A stretch of DNA of 55,074 nucleotides from Gammaproteobacteria bacterium (lineage in GTDB: Bacteria; Pseudomonadota; Gammaproteobacteria; SZUA-152): contig JAADGF010000025.1 in NCBI GenBank assembly GCA_013152545.1, positions 1 to 55,074 on the forward strand, in the 5' to 3' direction. Of the stretch, positions 1-7,809 are shown in pieces. The notes below the pieces were generated by a model. That model did no database searches and was not told the DNA's origin. It saw only the letters and a list, made by a program, of their open reading frames with translations. Numbering within the stretch: position 1 is the stretch's first letter; each line of letters begins with the position of its first letter. The translations under genes and the position numbers were made by a program.

Positions 1-101
1 CAGCAATATTTGCTCGACGTTAGAGCATACCGGTATTGCATTTAACCTGTAAATGAAACAATACCATCATTAGTGTGAATTATTACCAAAAGTACTAGGC
101 G
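1..101. other. Left edge of window, no assignable gene
   Basis: The first 100 bases hold no complete gene. Two plus-strand frames enter open from the left edge and stop at TAA codons ending at 45 and 52. Either could be the last 14-16 codons of an upstream gene, and neither tail is recognisable. The R1 repeat begins immediately afterwards. Confidence 0.3.
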
Positions 102-261
102 CCTGTCCGAGAATAGAAAGCCTATGCGAATGGCCTATTTTTACGATCACTACGTTAAATAGGTGCAATATTCGCCTTAAATGCCAAAAGTAGGTGCCCT
201 GATGCAATCGAAAAAATGGACTCAACATGGTGTTCCCTCGCGACGGCTATTCTCGGACAGG
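102..261. repeat. MITE-like element, family R1, copy 1 (complete)
   Basis: The ends are a perfect 15-bp inverted repeat: CCTGTCCGAGAATAG at 102-116 and its exact complement at 247-261. The roughly 160-bp element has no coding capacity that fits a known family. Its right 110 bases reappear in inverted orientation at 54870-54980 with only scattered differences, so this is a dispersed repeat and not a local hairpin. I see no obvious target-site duplication. It resembles a miniature inverted-repeat transposable element moved by a transposase encoded elsewhere. That mechanism is inference. Confidence 0.8.
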
Positions 262-282
262 TTCTCCCCTGGGGGGAGGGTC

Positions 283-527
283 ACAATCCTTTTGACAGTC
301 CTGTTGTGCCTGAAAAATCGTCAGGCAAGGCAAGGGGAGAGACGTTTAGTCATTCCAAATGAACGACGAACAACACAGTCTGGTGTTTTTTCAGGCGCAA
401 CCCGAAGGGCCGATGCTCATTGTTCATCCCTCGGCGTTGTCGCTCGCTTATGTGGAGCAACCACACCACACTTGCCCCGCCTTGGTGGATAAAAAATGAG
501 CATCGGCAGGGCTGTCAAAAGGATTGT
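283..527. repeat. MITE-like element, family R2
   Basis: Bases 283-303 (ACAATCCTTTTGACAGTCCTG, 21 nt, core ACAATCCTTTTGACAG) match the complement of 507-527 at 20 of 21 positions, giving a 245-bp element with terminal inverted repeats. A second, internal perfect 12-bp inverted repeat (GCCGATGCTCAT) lies at 409-420 and 496-507, so one half can fold into a long stem. It begins about 20 bp after the R1 copy ends and stops about 10 bp before the neighbouring lipoprotein stop codon. No transposase is encoded. I see no second copy in this window. Confidence 0.7.
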
Positions 528-536
528 TAACACCCC

Positions 537-1283
537 CTAGTTAACGGTTGCTCGCGAGGATTGTTTTACGTCAACAATGGTTTTGAAACCCAAATGCCCT
601 TTGAAGTGAACCGTTTGCAGGTGAGTATTGTTGCCTCGGGCGGAGATGATTTTTATGATGCAATTGCCGCAATTTTCCAGGCATGTGCTGTAAATTCGCT
701 GATTATTGCAATAATACTGTAGTTTTGACGTAGGTAGTAAACGAATTCTGGTAAAATCCGCTACGCTCATGCCTGGTACTATTTTATTTAAAAATAGCGC
801 GTTGACGACAGTATAACTTTTCGATTTAAAATAGTTGGCGTTATCCCCGCGTCGTTTTGCGAGCATTTGGACAACACGAAGGTCCTTGCCTTTGCCTTTC
901 AAATAATAATTGGTTTTGTCGGTGATAAGCACCGCAGTACAAATGCCACAATTATTGTTACACTCATTCACTGAGCGCCCATCGCACCAGTAAACGGTAC
1001 TGTATCGATTGTTACCATGAGGGTATGTTTTGGTGGTTACTTGAGCTTCCAGTAAATTCATTCCTATCATAACGTTGCCTGCGATAACATCGCTGTAAAA
1101 TTCTGTTTGTAACGCAGCGTGTTGTGGGGCCTCATATTTTTCATCGGGGTAGTTTTTCTCTAACCAACGGTCCTGTGCTGCTTTTTGTTGTCGAATGTCA
1201 ACGTCACCCGTGCAGGCACTGATTTGATAAGTTAACACTATTAGTATTAATAACAGCAGCAAGGGGTTGGAGTGTGAGATCAT
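537..1283 (-). CDS. Predicted lipoprotein with duplicated cysteine motif (uncharacterised)
   Basis: This 248-aa protein starts with a lipoprotein signal: a hydrophobic run at residues 8-19 followed by the lipobox I-S-A-C with Cys24. I chose the ATG at 1283 because longer in-frame starts reach back through a perfect palindrome and would bury the signal peptide. The mature part contains two copies of one module. Each has a stretch resembling the 'G-M-x-x-x-x' turn of BamE/SmpA-like domains, then an aromatic-Cys motif with spacing C-x7-C-x3-C-x2-C in the first copy and C-x8-C-x3-C-x2-C in the second, both containing N-C-G-x-C. The eight cysteines suggest periplasmic disulfides. I do not recognise the family, and no function can be assigned. 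The 3' end abuts an R2 repeat. Confidence 0.7.
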   Translation of the reverse strand: MISHSNPLLLLLILIVLTYQISACTGDVDIRQQKAAQDRWLEKNYPDEKYEAPQHAALQTEFYSDVIAGNVMIGMNLLEAQVTTKTYPHGNNRYSTVYWCDGRSVNECNNNCGICTAVLITDKTNYYLKGKGKDLRVVQMLAKRRGDNANYFKSKSYTVVNALFLNKIVPGMSVADFTRIRLLPTSKLQYYCNNQRIYSTCLENCGNCIIKIISARGNNTHLQTVHFKGHLGFKTIVDVKQSSRATVN

Positions 1284-1414
1284 GGCGTTACATCCGCTTT
1301 GTTGGTCTTTAAGGGGTAATAGAGCCCTTTTATTTATTGAAAAGCATAAATAATCGGATCGGATTGTGTCGTCTTCACTCAATTCACTAAACCTATTATC
1401 GGCAGACATTGGAG

Positions 1415-1450
1415 CAATGATATTATGGTCAATTGACCATAATATCATTG
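1415..1450. promoter_or_regulatory. Perfect 36-bp palindrome (candidate operator)
   Basis: Every base from 1415 to 1450 pairs with its mirror position around a centre between 1432 and 1433, with no spacer. The inner 16 bases are ATGGTCAATTGACCAT and the arms continue AT-rich to C/G at the ends. It lies between the divergent lipoprotein gene (start 1283) and membrane protein gene (start 1487), where an operator for both would sit. I cannot name the binding protein. A cruciform-forming or insertion-related origin is possible. Confidence 0.6.
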
Positions 1451-1486
1451 TAAAATCGAAGCACAATACGTGAGTAATTAATAACT

Positions 1487-1879
1487 ATGTTAGTCGAAAC
1501 TGTTATTGCTGCAACATTAACTTATATATTAATGCTGCTGGCATTTTATTATCATCGTATGCGCAAGTTTCATGTCAGCGCCATGGTGTTTATCGTATTG
1601 TTTGATTTGACGATGCCTTTTTATTTATATATGACCAATGACTGGAAGGCGCGACTGATTGATGATGGCGAGATTTTTTCGTTTCTGCTATGGATGCATT
1701 TCGGATTGCTCATTGCATTGTTTGTACTTTATTTTATACAAATACCAGCAGGGCGCAAACTCCTGAGAGGAGATCAATCAGCACGAGATGAGCACCAAAA
1801 CGTGGCTAAAGGGTTATTGCTGGTGAGGGCGTTGGTTATTATGAGCGGGGCATTACTGGTACAGGCGGACGCCGTGTGA
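1487..1879 (+). CDS. Small multi-spanning membrane protein, unknown function
   Basis: A 130-aa very hydrophobic protein. Predicted membrane segments lie at about residues 3-22, 29-48, 64-85 and 106-125, with short polar loops rich in Arg/Lys, including the cytoplasmic-looking stretch around residues 89-104. It has the look of the small quinol-oxidase-associated or DUF420-like membrane proteins, but no diagnostic histidine pattern is clear and I do not assign it to a family. It is divergent from the lipoprotein gene, with a 36-bp palindrome 36 bp upstream of its ATG. It is convergent with prkB, with a hairpin between them. No clear Shine-Dalgarno sequence precedes the ATG. Confidence 0.6.
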   Translation: MLVETVIAATLTYILMLLAFYYHRMRKFHVSAMVFIVLFDLTMPFYLYMTNDWKARLIDDGEIFSFLLWMHFGLLIALFVLYFIQIPAGRKLLRGDQSARDEHQNVAKGLLLVRALVIMSGALLVQADAV

Positions 1880-1921
1880 TCTACTTAAACGACTGTTCTC
1901 AATTTATAACTCAGTGATGGG

Positions 1922-1953
1922 TGTGATAACGCAGAGAATGCTGCGTTATCACA
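1922..1953. terminator. Hairpin between convergent genes (likely bidirectional terminator)
   Basis: A perfect 13-bp stem (1922-1934 with 1941-1953, arm TGTGATAACGCAG) closes a 6-nt loop between the convergent membrane protein gene and prkB. No long T run follows on either strand, so termination efficiency is uncertain. The position between convergent stops supports the role. Confidence 0.6.
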
Positions 1954-1992
1954 TGATGCCGACTATCAATTGGAACGCACCCCTGGGGTTCT

Positions 1993-2862
1993 CTAAGCGC
2001 GTTTTTTCTCAATCATGTCATGAATAAGCGGTGTGAGAATAATTTCCATGGCGAAGCCCATTTTACCGCCGGGGATGACGATGGTGTTGGGGCGTGACAT
2101 GAAAGAGTTGTGAATCATGTTCAAGAGATAAGGGAAGTCAGTTTGGTTAGCGTCACGAAAACGAATCACAATATAGCTTTCGTCCGGTGTGGGGATGTCG
2201 CGTGCAATAAAAGGGTTTGAGGTATCAACGGTTGGCACTCGTTGAAAATTAATGTGAGTGCGTGAAAATTGTGGTGTGACATAACGTACATAATCATCCA
2301 TGCGGCGTAAGATGGTGTCTACAATTGCTTCGGCGGAATATCCCCGTTGCGCATTGTCGCGATGGATTTTTTGGATCCATTCGAGATTGACAATCGGTAC
2401 AACACCAATCAATAAATCCACTAATTCGGCAACATTTGTAGCGTCTGTTTTAACCCCACCATGCAAACCTTCATAAAACAGTAGGTCAGTATCTTTTGGA
2501 ATTTCCTGCCAAGGGGTAAACTGGCCTGGTGAGAGGCCTTCCCAGGCATCTGCTTCTTCTTCGCTGTGCAAATAATAACGTCGTTGACACATGCCGGTTT
2601 TAGAATACTGGGCAAAGGTTTCCTGTACTTTATCGAATAAGTTTGCTTCTGGGCCAAAATGGCTAATGGTTTTGCCTTCGGCTGCGTAGCGCGCAATGGC
2701 CGCTTTCATTTCCTGGCGGTCGTAGCTGTGGTAGCTATCTCCTTCGATTACAGCAGGAACAATATTTTCGCGACGAAAAATGTGTTCAAAGGCATCTTTC
2801 ACCGTGGTTGTTCCAGCGCCTGACGAGCCAGTTACAGCAATGATTGGGTGTTTTACCGACAT
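1993..2862 (-). CDS. prkB: Phosphoribulokinase-family protein PrkB
   Basis: This 289-aa protein matches the length of Escherichia coli PrkB and shares long stretches with it from memory, among them the P-loop GSSGAGTTT (residues 12-20), F-x-Y-E-G-L-H-G-G, N-L-E-W-I-Q-K and the C-terminal P-G-G-K-M-G. The family is an ATP-dependent kinase related to the Calvin-cycle phosphoribulokinase. The heterotrophic gammaproteobacterial members have no firmly established physiological substrate, and no Rubisco gene is visible here to suggest carbon fixation. It is cytosolic. The ATG at 2862 follows GGAGACTGTTTA on the coding strand, a usable ribosome-binding site. It is a single gene, convergent with the upstream membrane protein gene. 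Confidence 0.93.
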   Translation of the reverse strand: MSVKHPIIAVTGSSGAGTTTVKDAFEHIFRRENIVPAVIEGDSYHSYDRQEMKAAIARYAAEGKTISHFGPEANLFDKVQETFAQYSKTGMCQRRYYLHSEEEADAWEGLSPGQFTPWQEIPKDTDLLFYEGLHGGVKTDATNVAELVDLLIGVVPIVNLEWIQKIHRDNAQRGYSAEAIVDTILRRMDDYVRYVTPQFSRTHINFQRVPTVDTSNPFIARDIPTPDESYIVIRFRDANQTDFPYLLNMIHNSFMSRPNTIVIPGGKMGFAMEIILTPLIHDMIEKKRA

Positions 2863-3286
2863 TAAACAGTCTCCTAAAAAGTTTTACAGATCAAAGTGCT
2901 TAAGTCTCAGTCATTCGGTTGTTGTTGATTTAGTGCTAATACGTGAGTTCAAGTCGCAGGCAATTCCAGACCGCAGGCAATTCATGATATGGCAGCTCCA
3001 GTGTTGCTGGGTAAGCGGATACACAGGACTGGCATGCCATTATAGTATTGTTTCGGGTCGGGGATAGGCTACGATCACTGCGGTTGCCACCGCACTTCCA
3101 CAGTGAACCGCGAATAATAACGTGTTCTTAGGGACTGTTCAAGATCCCGCTGAGAAGTACACTATGCTAAAGAAAGCAATGGAGATCAAAAAAACAATCG
3201 ATGAAGAGGTGATAGGCTTTGTGTGCAGTGGTTTTTTTTAGCGTTTTTGAATTCGCCAGCACCATCAATCAATAGGATGCGTTTAT
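2863..3286. other. Intergenic region upstream of prkB and downstream of smg
   Basis: I see no gene with support in these 424 bases. A direct repeat of about 11 bp (GCAGGCAATTC) occurs twice near 2955-2985. A 25-codon open frame beginning with ATG at 3164 has no good ribosome-binding site and is not called. The prkB promoter must lie here, but I cannot point to convincing -35/-10 boxes. Confidence 0.4.
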
Positions 3287-3763
3287 TTAATGGAAATCTT
3301 TTGAGATATTTTCCAATACCATGTTTTCCATCCAGACGTAGGCTTCGTCGACCCCGGATTGGTTAAACAAAATCATTAATACTACCCACTTTAATTGGGT
3401 TAATTCGATTTCCTCTGGCTCTAATGCCATCGCACGATCAATGATGTGTTCACGGCTAGTGGCGTCGATGACACCCATTTGCTCCAGGAAGTGCAGAAAT
3501 CCCTGGCATTCCACATTAAGCTTTTTGGCTTCAGTCTCGTGGTAGACTCGAATTGTGTTGTTGGAATGGCACACGGGTGTGGTTTCATCTTGCAGGCGTA
3601 CCAAGCCTTCAAGCCATTCAAAGGCTTTGGCAATGTGTGTTTTTTGGAATCCGGCATCGCTTAATTGTACTTTTAACTGCTCGGGATCAGTTTGCTTGGC
3701 GCTCTCTTCGTCCAAGTAGTTTTCAAACAAATACATTAGGACGTCAAATACTGTCTGCTTCAT
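3287..3763 (-). CDS. smg: Smg family protein (DUF494)
   Basis: A 158-aa protein that begins M-K-Q-T-V-F-D-V-L-M-Y-L-F-E and keeps the family blocks 'F-L-E-Q-x-G-V' and 'L-K-W-V-V-L-M-I-L-F-N'. This matches the start, length and end of E. coli Smg, which is encoded beside dprA there too. The function is not established. It is a soluble, acidic, mostly helical protein. The gene lies 15 bp downstream of dprA on the same strand, so the two are probably co-transcribed. The ATG at 3763 is preceded by a GGGGATC purine-rich site on the coding strand. Confidence 0.93.
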   Translation of the reverse strand: MKQTVFDVLMYLFENYLDEESAKQTDPEQLKVQLSDAGFQKTHIAKAFEWLEGLVRLQDETTPVCHSNNTIRVYHETEAKKLNVECQGFLHFLEQMGVIDATSREHIIDRAMALEPEEIELTQLKWVVLMILFNQSGVDEAYVWMENMVLENISKDFH

Positions 3764-3778
3764 GAATAGATCCCCGTT

Positions 3779-4948
3779 TTATAACTTTGAGTAAAGTCCA
3801 CCACAGGATGATTGAATGTGACCACTTAACTCCAGTGCCACCAGCATGGAGGAAATGGTCTCTGACGTCAATCGGGATCTTTCGACCAAAGTATCAATGG
3901 AAACCGGCTCGAATTCGATATAATCTAATAGGTTACGCTGCTGAGGTGGCAGTGTATCGGGAGATTGGGTATCGGCTACGCTTGATAACGCATTGTTTTT
4001 GTTGTTTTCTATTGGTGTGATGTGGGTAGGATGTTTGAAATGCCTGGAAATGATGGGTGCCAATTCGTGCAATACATCGTTGCCAGTTTCCACCAGTTTA
4101 GCACCCTGACGAATCAATGTATGACAGCCTCTGGCCAATGGGTTGTGGATCGAGCCTGGTATCGCAAAAACCTCGCGTCCTTGCTCCATGGCTTGTCGGG
4201 CTGTGATTAGCGATCCACTTTGCATAGCGGCTTCTACCACTAATGTGCCAGTACTGAGGCCACTGATGATGCGATTGCGCTGCGGAAAATGGTGTTTTAG
4301 CGGTCGGGTGCCCGTAATGTATTCTGATACCAATGCACCTTCTGATGCTATATTTTCGGCTAACTCTTTGTTTTTGGAAGGGTAAATGTAATCTAGGCCA
4401 GTGCCTGCCACGGCGATGGTGAGGCCGCTGCCGGATAGGGCTCCCTGATGGCTGGCGGTATCAATGCCCAATGCCATGCCGCTGGTAATAATCAGACCTG
4501 CTAATGATAAATGTTTTGCAAATTCGGCAGCGGTTTCTTGTCCTTGGTGCGTTGGGTTGCGGCTGCCCACCATCGCCAGTTGTGGGTAGTGTAATAACTC
4601 TGGGTCACCTTGCACAAAAATTAACGTGGGTGGGTCCGCAATTTGCCGTAATTGAGTCGGGTAGTGTGTGCTTGTCACTGGTATAATGAAGCAGTTGGTC
4701 TGTTGTGCCCACTTAAGGTCTTTATCAATGGCGTGCCAATCCGGTTGGCGTAGATAGGCACGGGTTTTTGTGTTTAAGTGTAAGTGATCAAAAAGTGTTT
4801 GCTGACCAGGACCGAGCAGATCAAAAGGTTGAATTGATTGCTGCATCAAGACGTTAAGTTTCGCCGGTCCGACCCCCGGGGCATGATGCAGAGCAAGCCA
4901 GTTTTTTAAATCACCGGATTCTTCTCCCCCGCTCGTATTATTGTGCAT
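3779..4948 (-). CDS. dprA: DNA processing protein DprA
   Basis: This 389-aa protein loads RecA onto incoming single-stranded DNA during natural transformation and protects that DNA. An N-terminal helix-hairpin region (H-H-A-P-G-V-G-P-A-K, residues 16-25) precedes the Rossmann-like DNA-processing domain. Family signatures there include V-G-S-R-N-P, I-T-S-G-M-A-L-G-I-D, G-T-G-L-D-Y-I-Y-P and N-R-I-I-S-G. A C-terminal winged-helix domain (about residues 325-389) ends the protein, as in most proteobacterial DprA. It is encoded just upstream of smg on the same strand. The presence of dprA shows only that the protein is conserved, since most non-competent gammaproteobacteria also carry it. Confidence 0.95.
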   Translation of the reverse strand: MHNNTSGGEESGDLKNWLALHHAPGVGPAKLNVLMQQSIQPFDLLGPGQQTLFDHLHLNTKTRAYLRQPDWHAIDKDLKWAQQTNCFIIPVTSTHYPTQLRQIADPPTLIFVQGDPELLHYPQLAMVGSRNPTHQGQETAAEFAKHLSLAGLIITSGMALGIDTASHQGALSGSGLTIAVAGTGLDYIYPSKNKELAENIASEGALVSEYITGTRPLKHHFPQRNRIISGLSTGTLVVEAAMQSGSLITARQAMEQGREVFAIPGSIHNPLARGCHTLIRQGAKLVETGNDVLHELAPIISRHFKHPTHITPIENNKNNALSSVADTQSPDTLPPQQRNLLDYIEFEPVSIDTLVERSRLTSETISSMLVALELSGHIQSSCGGLYSKL

Positions 4949-5300
4949 TGCTGGAATCTCGTTGTTGATATCGGCGTTATATCCGTATATCGGTTAAGTG
5001 TTGGGGATGCTGGCGAGGCTGAAAAAGCCCTACAAAGGAGAGTATTACAAAGCGCGCTGCATTTCAAACAGCTTTAGGGTCTATTAATGCAAGCAAACTG
5101 TACCGGGTTGCGCAAAGTACCCCGTCAAAATAGCGTTGACAGGGTGTTTCGCCTGTAAGGGTCGGAAATGCTCGCATGTGGTCGTTGGGAGTAATTTGCC
5201 CGCATCCAAAAGGATTGATAAGTTGCAAAGATTGCCTGCCCATTGGGTTAATTTATGTCATTTCCTATTGGTCGTAGTGGCAGTGAATAATGGTTTAGGG
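4949..5300. other. Intergenic region between the LysM gene and dprA
   Basis: These 352 bases separate the LysM gene from dprA, which lie on the same strand. An open frame on the plus strand here runs antisense into the LysM gene and has no recognisable product. I see no convincing gene, repeat or terminator. The spacing suggests that dprA-smg has its own promoter. Confidence 0.35.
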
Positions 5301-6341
5301 TTAAGGATTACGCACATAATCATATACGCGCATATCGCGTGCAGATTCCATCACCATTGCATAACTTAAATGATCGAACGAACGTATAACCATGACAAGA
5401 CCGGCTCGAACGTCGGGCAGGGATACAATATCACTGCTTTTGTCGGCACGAGGATCGCGGATTTTGGCGCCTGTCTGAAAAACCGCCAATACATGCCCCG
5501 TTTCAATGCCATCACGCTCGCCCTTGTTGATGACAACGGTTTGGTATTGGCCTATGCGCGACACCCCATCCATGACATCGATAATTTGGCCTTCAATGGG
5601 GTTGTCAGGGGGGTGAGGGATAAATGTTTGGTCAAATCCATAATCTTGCTTGGGCAGCAAGCGGTCACCCACAATGACTTCTCGACTGGATTCAATAATA
5701 CGCAGCGTTGCGGGGTCACCGAAATCTTCCACGAGTGCATCAGCGACAAGGATGGCTTCATAGCCGAGAATGTCATCGGGTTTGGCGCCTTCATTTCGAT
5801 AAGGGTCACCGATGCGTATAACGCTGTAATTAGTTTCTGAGTTGGAAATTAAACCGCGTACATAAATGTTGTCGCCCTTGCCCGCAATGAGATGCTGCTC
5901 AGAGCTGGCAACGATGTAAGCTGCATTGTTAATTTCGCGCTCACTAATAACCTGAGGCTGTCCAAGAAATTGTTGAATGGCATTGAGGGGGATAGTAGGA
6001 ATCGGGGTGTCTACACGGGTTGCGCGTACTTTTGGGGATAATTTAACCGTTGGTTGGCCTCGATCCACTTTTAACATAGGCCTGCCTTGCTCATCATAAA
6101 CCAGAGAAACCACATCACCGGGGTAAATAAGGTGCGGGTTTTTAATTTGAGGATTAAAGCTCCATACCTCGGGCCAACGCCATGGGGTTTCCAGAAACCG
6201 CGCGGATATATCCCATAAGGTATCCCCCTTTACGACAACGTAGCGGTTTGGATGATCGGGCCGAAGTGCAATTTCGTCCGCAATGATCGGCCCCGATATT
6301 ATGATTCCGAAGATAAAAATGACAAGTTTTCTGATCAACAT
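5301..6341 (-). CDS. Exported LysM peptidoglycan-binding protein
   Basis: A 346-aa protein with an N-terminal signal peptide (two basic residues, a hydrophobic run to about residue 20, cleavage after I-I-A) followed by one LysM domain at about residues 33-80. That domain contains Y-V-V-V-K-G-D-T-L-W-D-I and N-P-H-L-I-Y-P-G-D. LysM domains bind glycan strands of peptidoglycan. The remaining roughly 260 residues are the conserved periplasmic region found in the LysM proteins encoded next to dprA or def in gammaproteobacteria, whose role is not established. The ATG at 6341 is preferred over an upstream TTG because GAAAAGAG lies about 7 nt before it on the coding strand. The gene is divergent from def across a long AT-rich gap. 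Confidence 0.88.
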   Translation of the reverse strand: MLIRKLVIFIFGIIISGPIIADEIALRPDHPNRYVVVKGDTLWDISARFLETPWRWPEVWSFNPQIKNPHLIYPGDVVSLVYDEQGRPMLKVDRGQPTVKLSPKVRATRVDTPIPTIPLNAIQQFLGQPQVISEREINNAAYIVASSEQHLIAGKGDNIYVRGLISNSETNYSVIRIGDPYRNEGAKPDDILGYEAILVADALVEDFGDPATLRIIESSREVIVGDRLLPKQDYGFDQTFIPHPPDNPIEGQIIDVMDGVSRIGQYQTVVINKGERDGIETGHVLAVFQTGAKIRDPRADKSSDIVSLPDVRAGLVMVIRSFDHLSYAMVMESARDMRVYDYVRNP

Positions 6342-6356
6342 GACGTCTCTTTTCAA

Positions 6357-7228
6357 TGCCTGCGTTTAGTTGGAGTGTAGTCGAAACCCTGTTTGGACAC
6401 CAGTGGTACGTAATTTAGTATATGGCGATGATTTTTTTGGTCAGCGATAGCCTCTGTTTCAGCGAATATATTTTTGATCTACTTTCGATTGAGCAGCTCA
6501 GTTTCAGTATCGCTGATTCTCGTTTGTAATGCCTATTTCAATCGTGCATCGTTAAAATGTTCCGCAGTCCATCCAGAATAACGGTCCGATGCGCGGTAAC
6601 TTAAGGATAACGACAGAGTAACGTTTCGGTCTGCGGTTAATTCATGGGATAGTTGCGTCAACGAAAGCCATAAAAACGCCTGGGTCTTGTGTTTTTTCTT
6701 TGTTTTTGAAGCAATTGAAGGTAAGTTAGGTTTTTTTGTACATTTAAGTATACGACACTCGTTAGCTTGATTTCTTGTTCCGTTCGTCTATTGTCCATTC
6801 AATTTGTACATGCTGAGTGGTTTTCACTCTCTCTCCAGGGTGATAAATCGAGTTAGTATTGTAATCGCCATAAAAAAAGTGTATACAAAACACCCAAGTT
6901 TAGGCTGTTTTATTTGGTTTATAGATTGATGGTCACTCACGCAGCTGGTTCTGCTTTGTCGATATTAATTTAGTATAATATTGATCATTAAACTAAAAGG
7001 TTTGTCGAGTGTCTGAACGAAAATCTTACCCTGCATACAGTTTTTACTGATTTTACAAGAAATATTTGCTTGCTGGCTATCGTCGTTGATACGATATTTT
7101 TTGAATATTTTTCAACGAAGAAGCGAATTTTATGTTCAATTTTTATGCAGACCTGTCGGTTGTTCAGGGTGCAATTGAGCATACGATTTAAAAATGTTTT
7201 ATTAGATTAAAGTTTTGACGGAATTTAC
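6357..7228. other. Long AT-rich divergent intergenic region before def
   Basis: About 870 bases separate the LysM gene from def and should hold both promoters. A minus-strand open frame of 64 codons (6988-7182) has unremarkable composition and no ribosome-binding site that I trust. I found no tRNA, no long inverted repeat and no element related to the R1-R3 repeats. The AT content rises towards def. Confidence 0.35.
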
Positions 7229-7732
7229 ATGACGATATTAAACATACTGCACTACCCCGATCCCCGTCTCCGTAAAAAGGCGCTTCCTGTGAGCCAGGTT
7301 GATGAGACTGTTAAACGGCTGGTGGAGGATATGTTCGAAACAATGTACCAGGCACCGGGTATTGGTTTAGCCGCGACGCAGGCTGATATTCAAAAACGAA
7401 TCATTGTTATTGATATATCTGAACATAAAAACGAGCCGCTTTGCTTTATTAATCCGGAAATTATACGTCGTGATGGCGTTGAGGAAATGGAAGAGGGCTG
7501 CTTATCGGTTCCGGGGATTTACGAAAGAGTGGAGCGTGCGGAGCAGGTAATAGTGCGTGCATTGGATCGTGAGGGCGAGTCTTTTGATATGCAGGTTAGC
7601 GGCCTGTTGTCGGCATGCATACAACATGAAATGGATCACTTGGAAGGCAAATTATTTGTGGATTATTTATCCGAGCTGAAACGTCAACGAATTCGTAAAA
7701 AAATGGATAAACTACGACAAAAAATGATGTAA
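7229..7732 (+). CDS. def: Peptide deformylase
   Basis: This 167-aa metalloenzyme removes the N-formyl group from nascent proteins at the ribosome. All three family motifs are present: G-I-G-L-A-A-T-Q (residues 44-51), E-G-C-L-S with metal ligand Cys91, and Q-H-E-M-D-H with ligands His133 and His137 and catalytic Glu134. The length and the H-Y-P-D-P-R-L-R start match the E. coli type. The gene is first in the def-fmt-rsmB run, a conserved gammaproteobacterial arrangement that pairs deformylation with formylation of the initiator tRNA. A hairpin lies in the 77-bp gap before fmt. Confidence 0.97.
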   Translation: MTILNILHYPDPRLRKKALPVSQVDETVKRLVEDMFETMYQAPGIGLAATQADIQKRIIVIDISEHKNEPLCFINPEIIRRDGVEEMEEGCLSVPGIYERVERAEQVIVRALDREGESFDMQVSGLLSACIQHEMDHLEGKLFVDYLSELKRQRIRKKMDKLRQKMM

Positions 7733-7735
7733 TAA

Positions 7736-7764
7736 CCCCTGCTTGCTAATGTAGCTAGCAGGGG
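7736..7764 (+). terminator. Hairpin in the def-fmt gap (attenuator or partial terminator)
   Basis: CCCCTGCTTGCT (7736-7747) pairs with AGCTAGCAGGGG (7753-7764), with one mismatch and a 5-nt loop. The stem is followed after 7 nt by TTATTTTTT (7772-7780). The delayed T run makes it a weak intrinsic terminator that may reduce read-through from def into fmt. Confidence 0.5.
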
Positions 7765-7809
7765 TGAAGCGCTTATTTTTTATCAAATCAGACACGGGCG
7801 ACCCTGATA

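Noticed and set aside
181..492. 103-codon plus-strand open frame across the R1 and R2 repeats
   Set aside because: It spans the junction of two repeat elements, matches no family and has no ribosome-binding site. The frame is a by-product of the repeats.
5370..5840. 156-codon plus-strand open frame antisense to the LysM gene
   Set aside because: The minus-strand LysM protein explains this DNA fully, with signal peptide and domain. The antisense frame has no recognisable product.
6988..7182. 64-codon minus-strand frame upstream of def
   Set aside because: No ribosome-binding site, no family resemblance, AT-rich promoter-type sequence.
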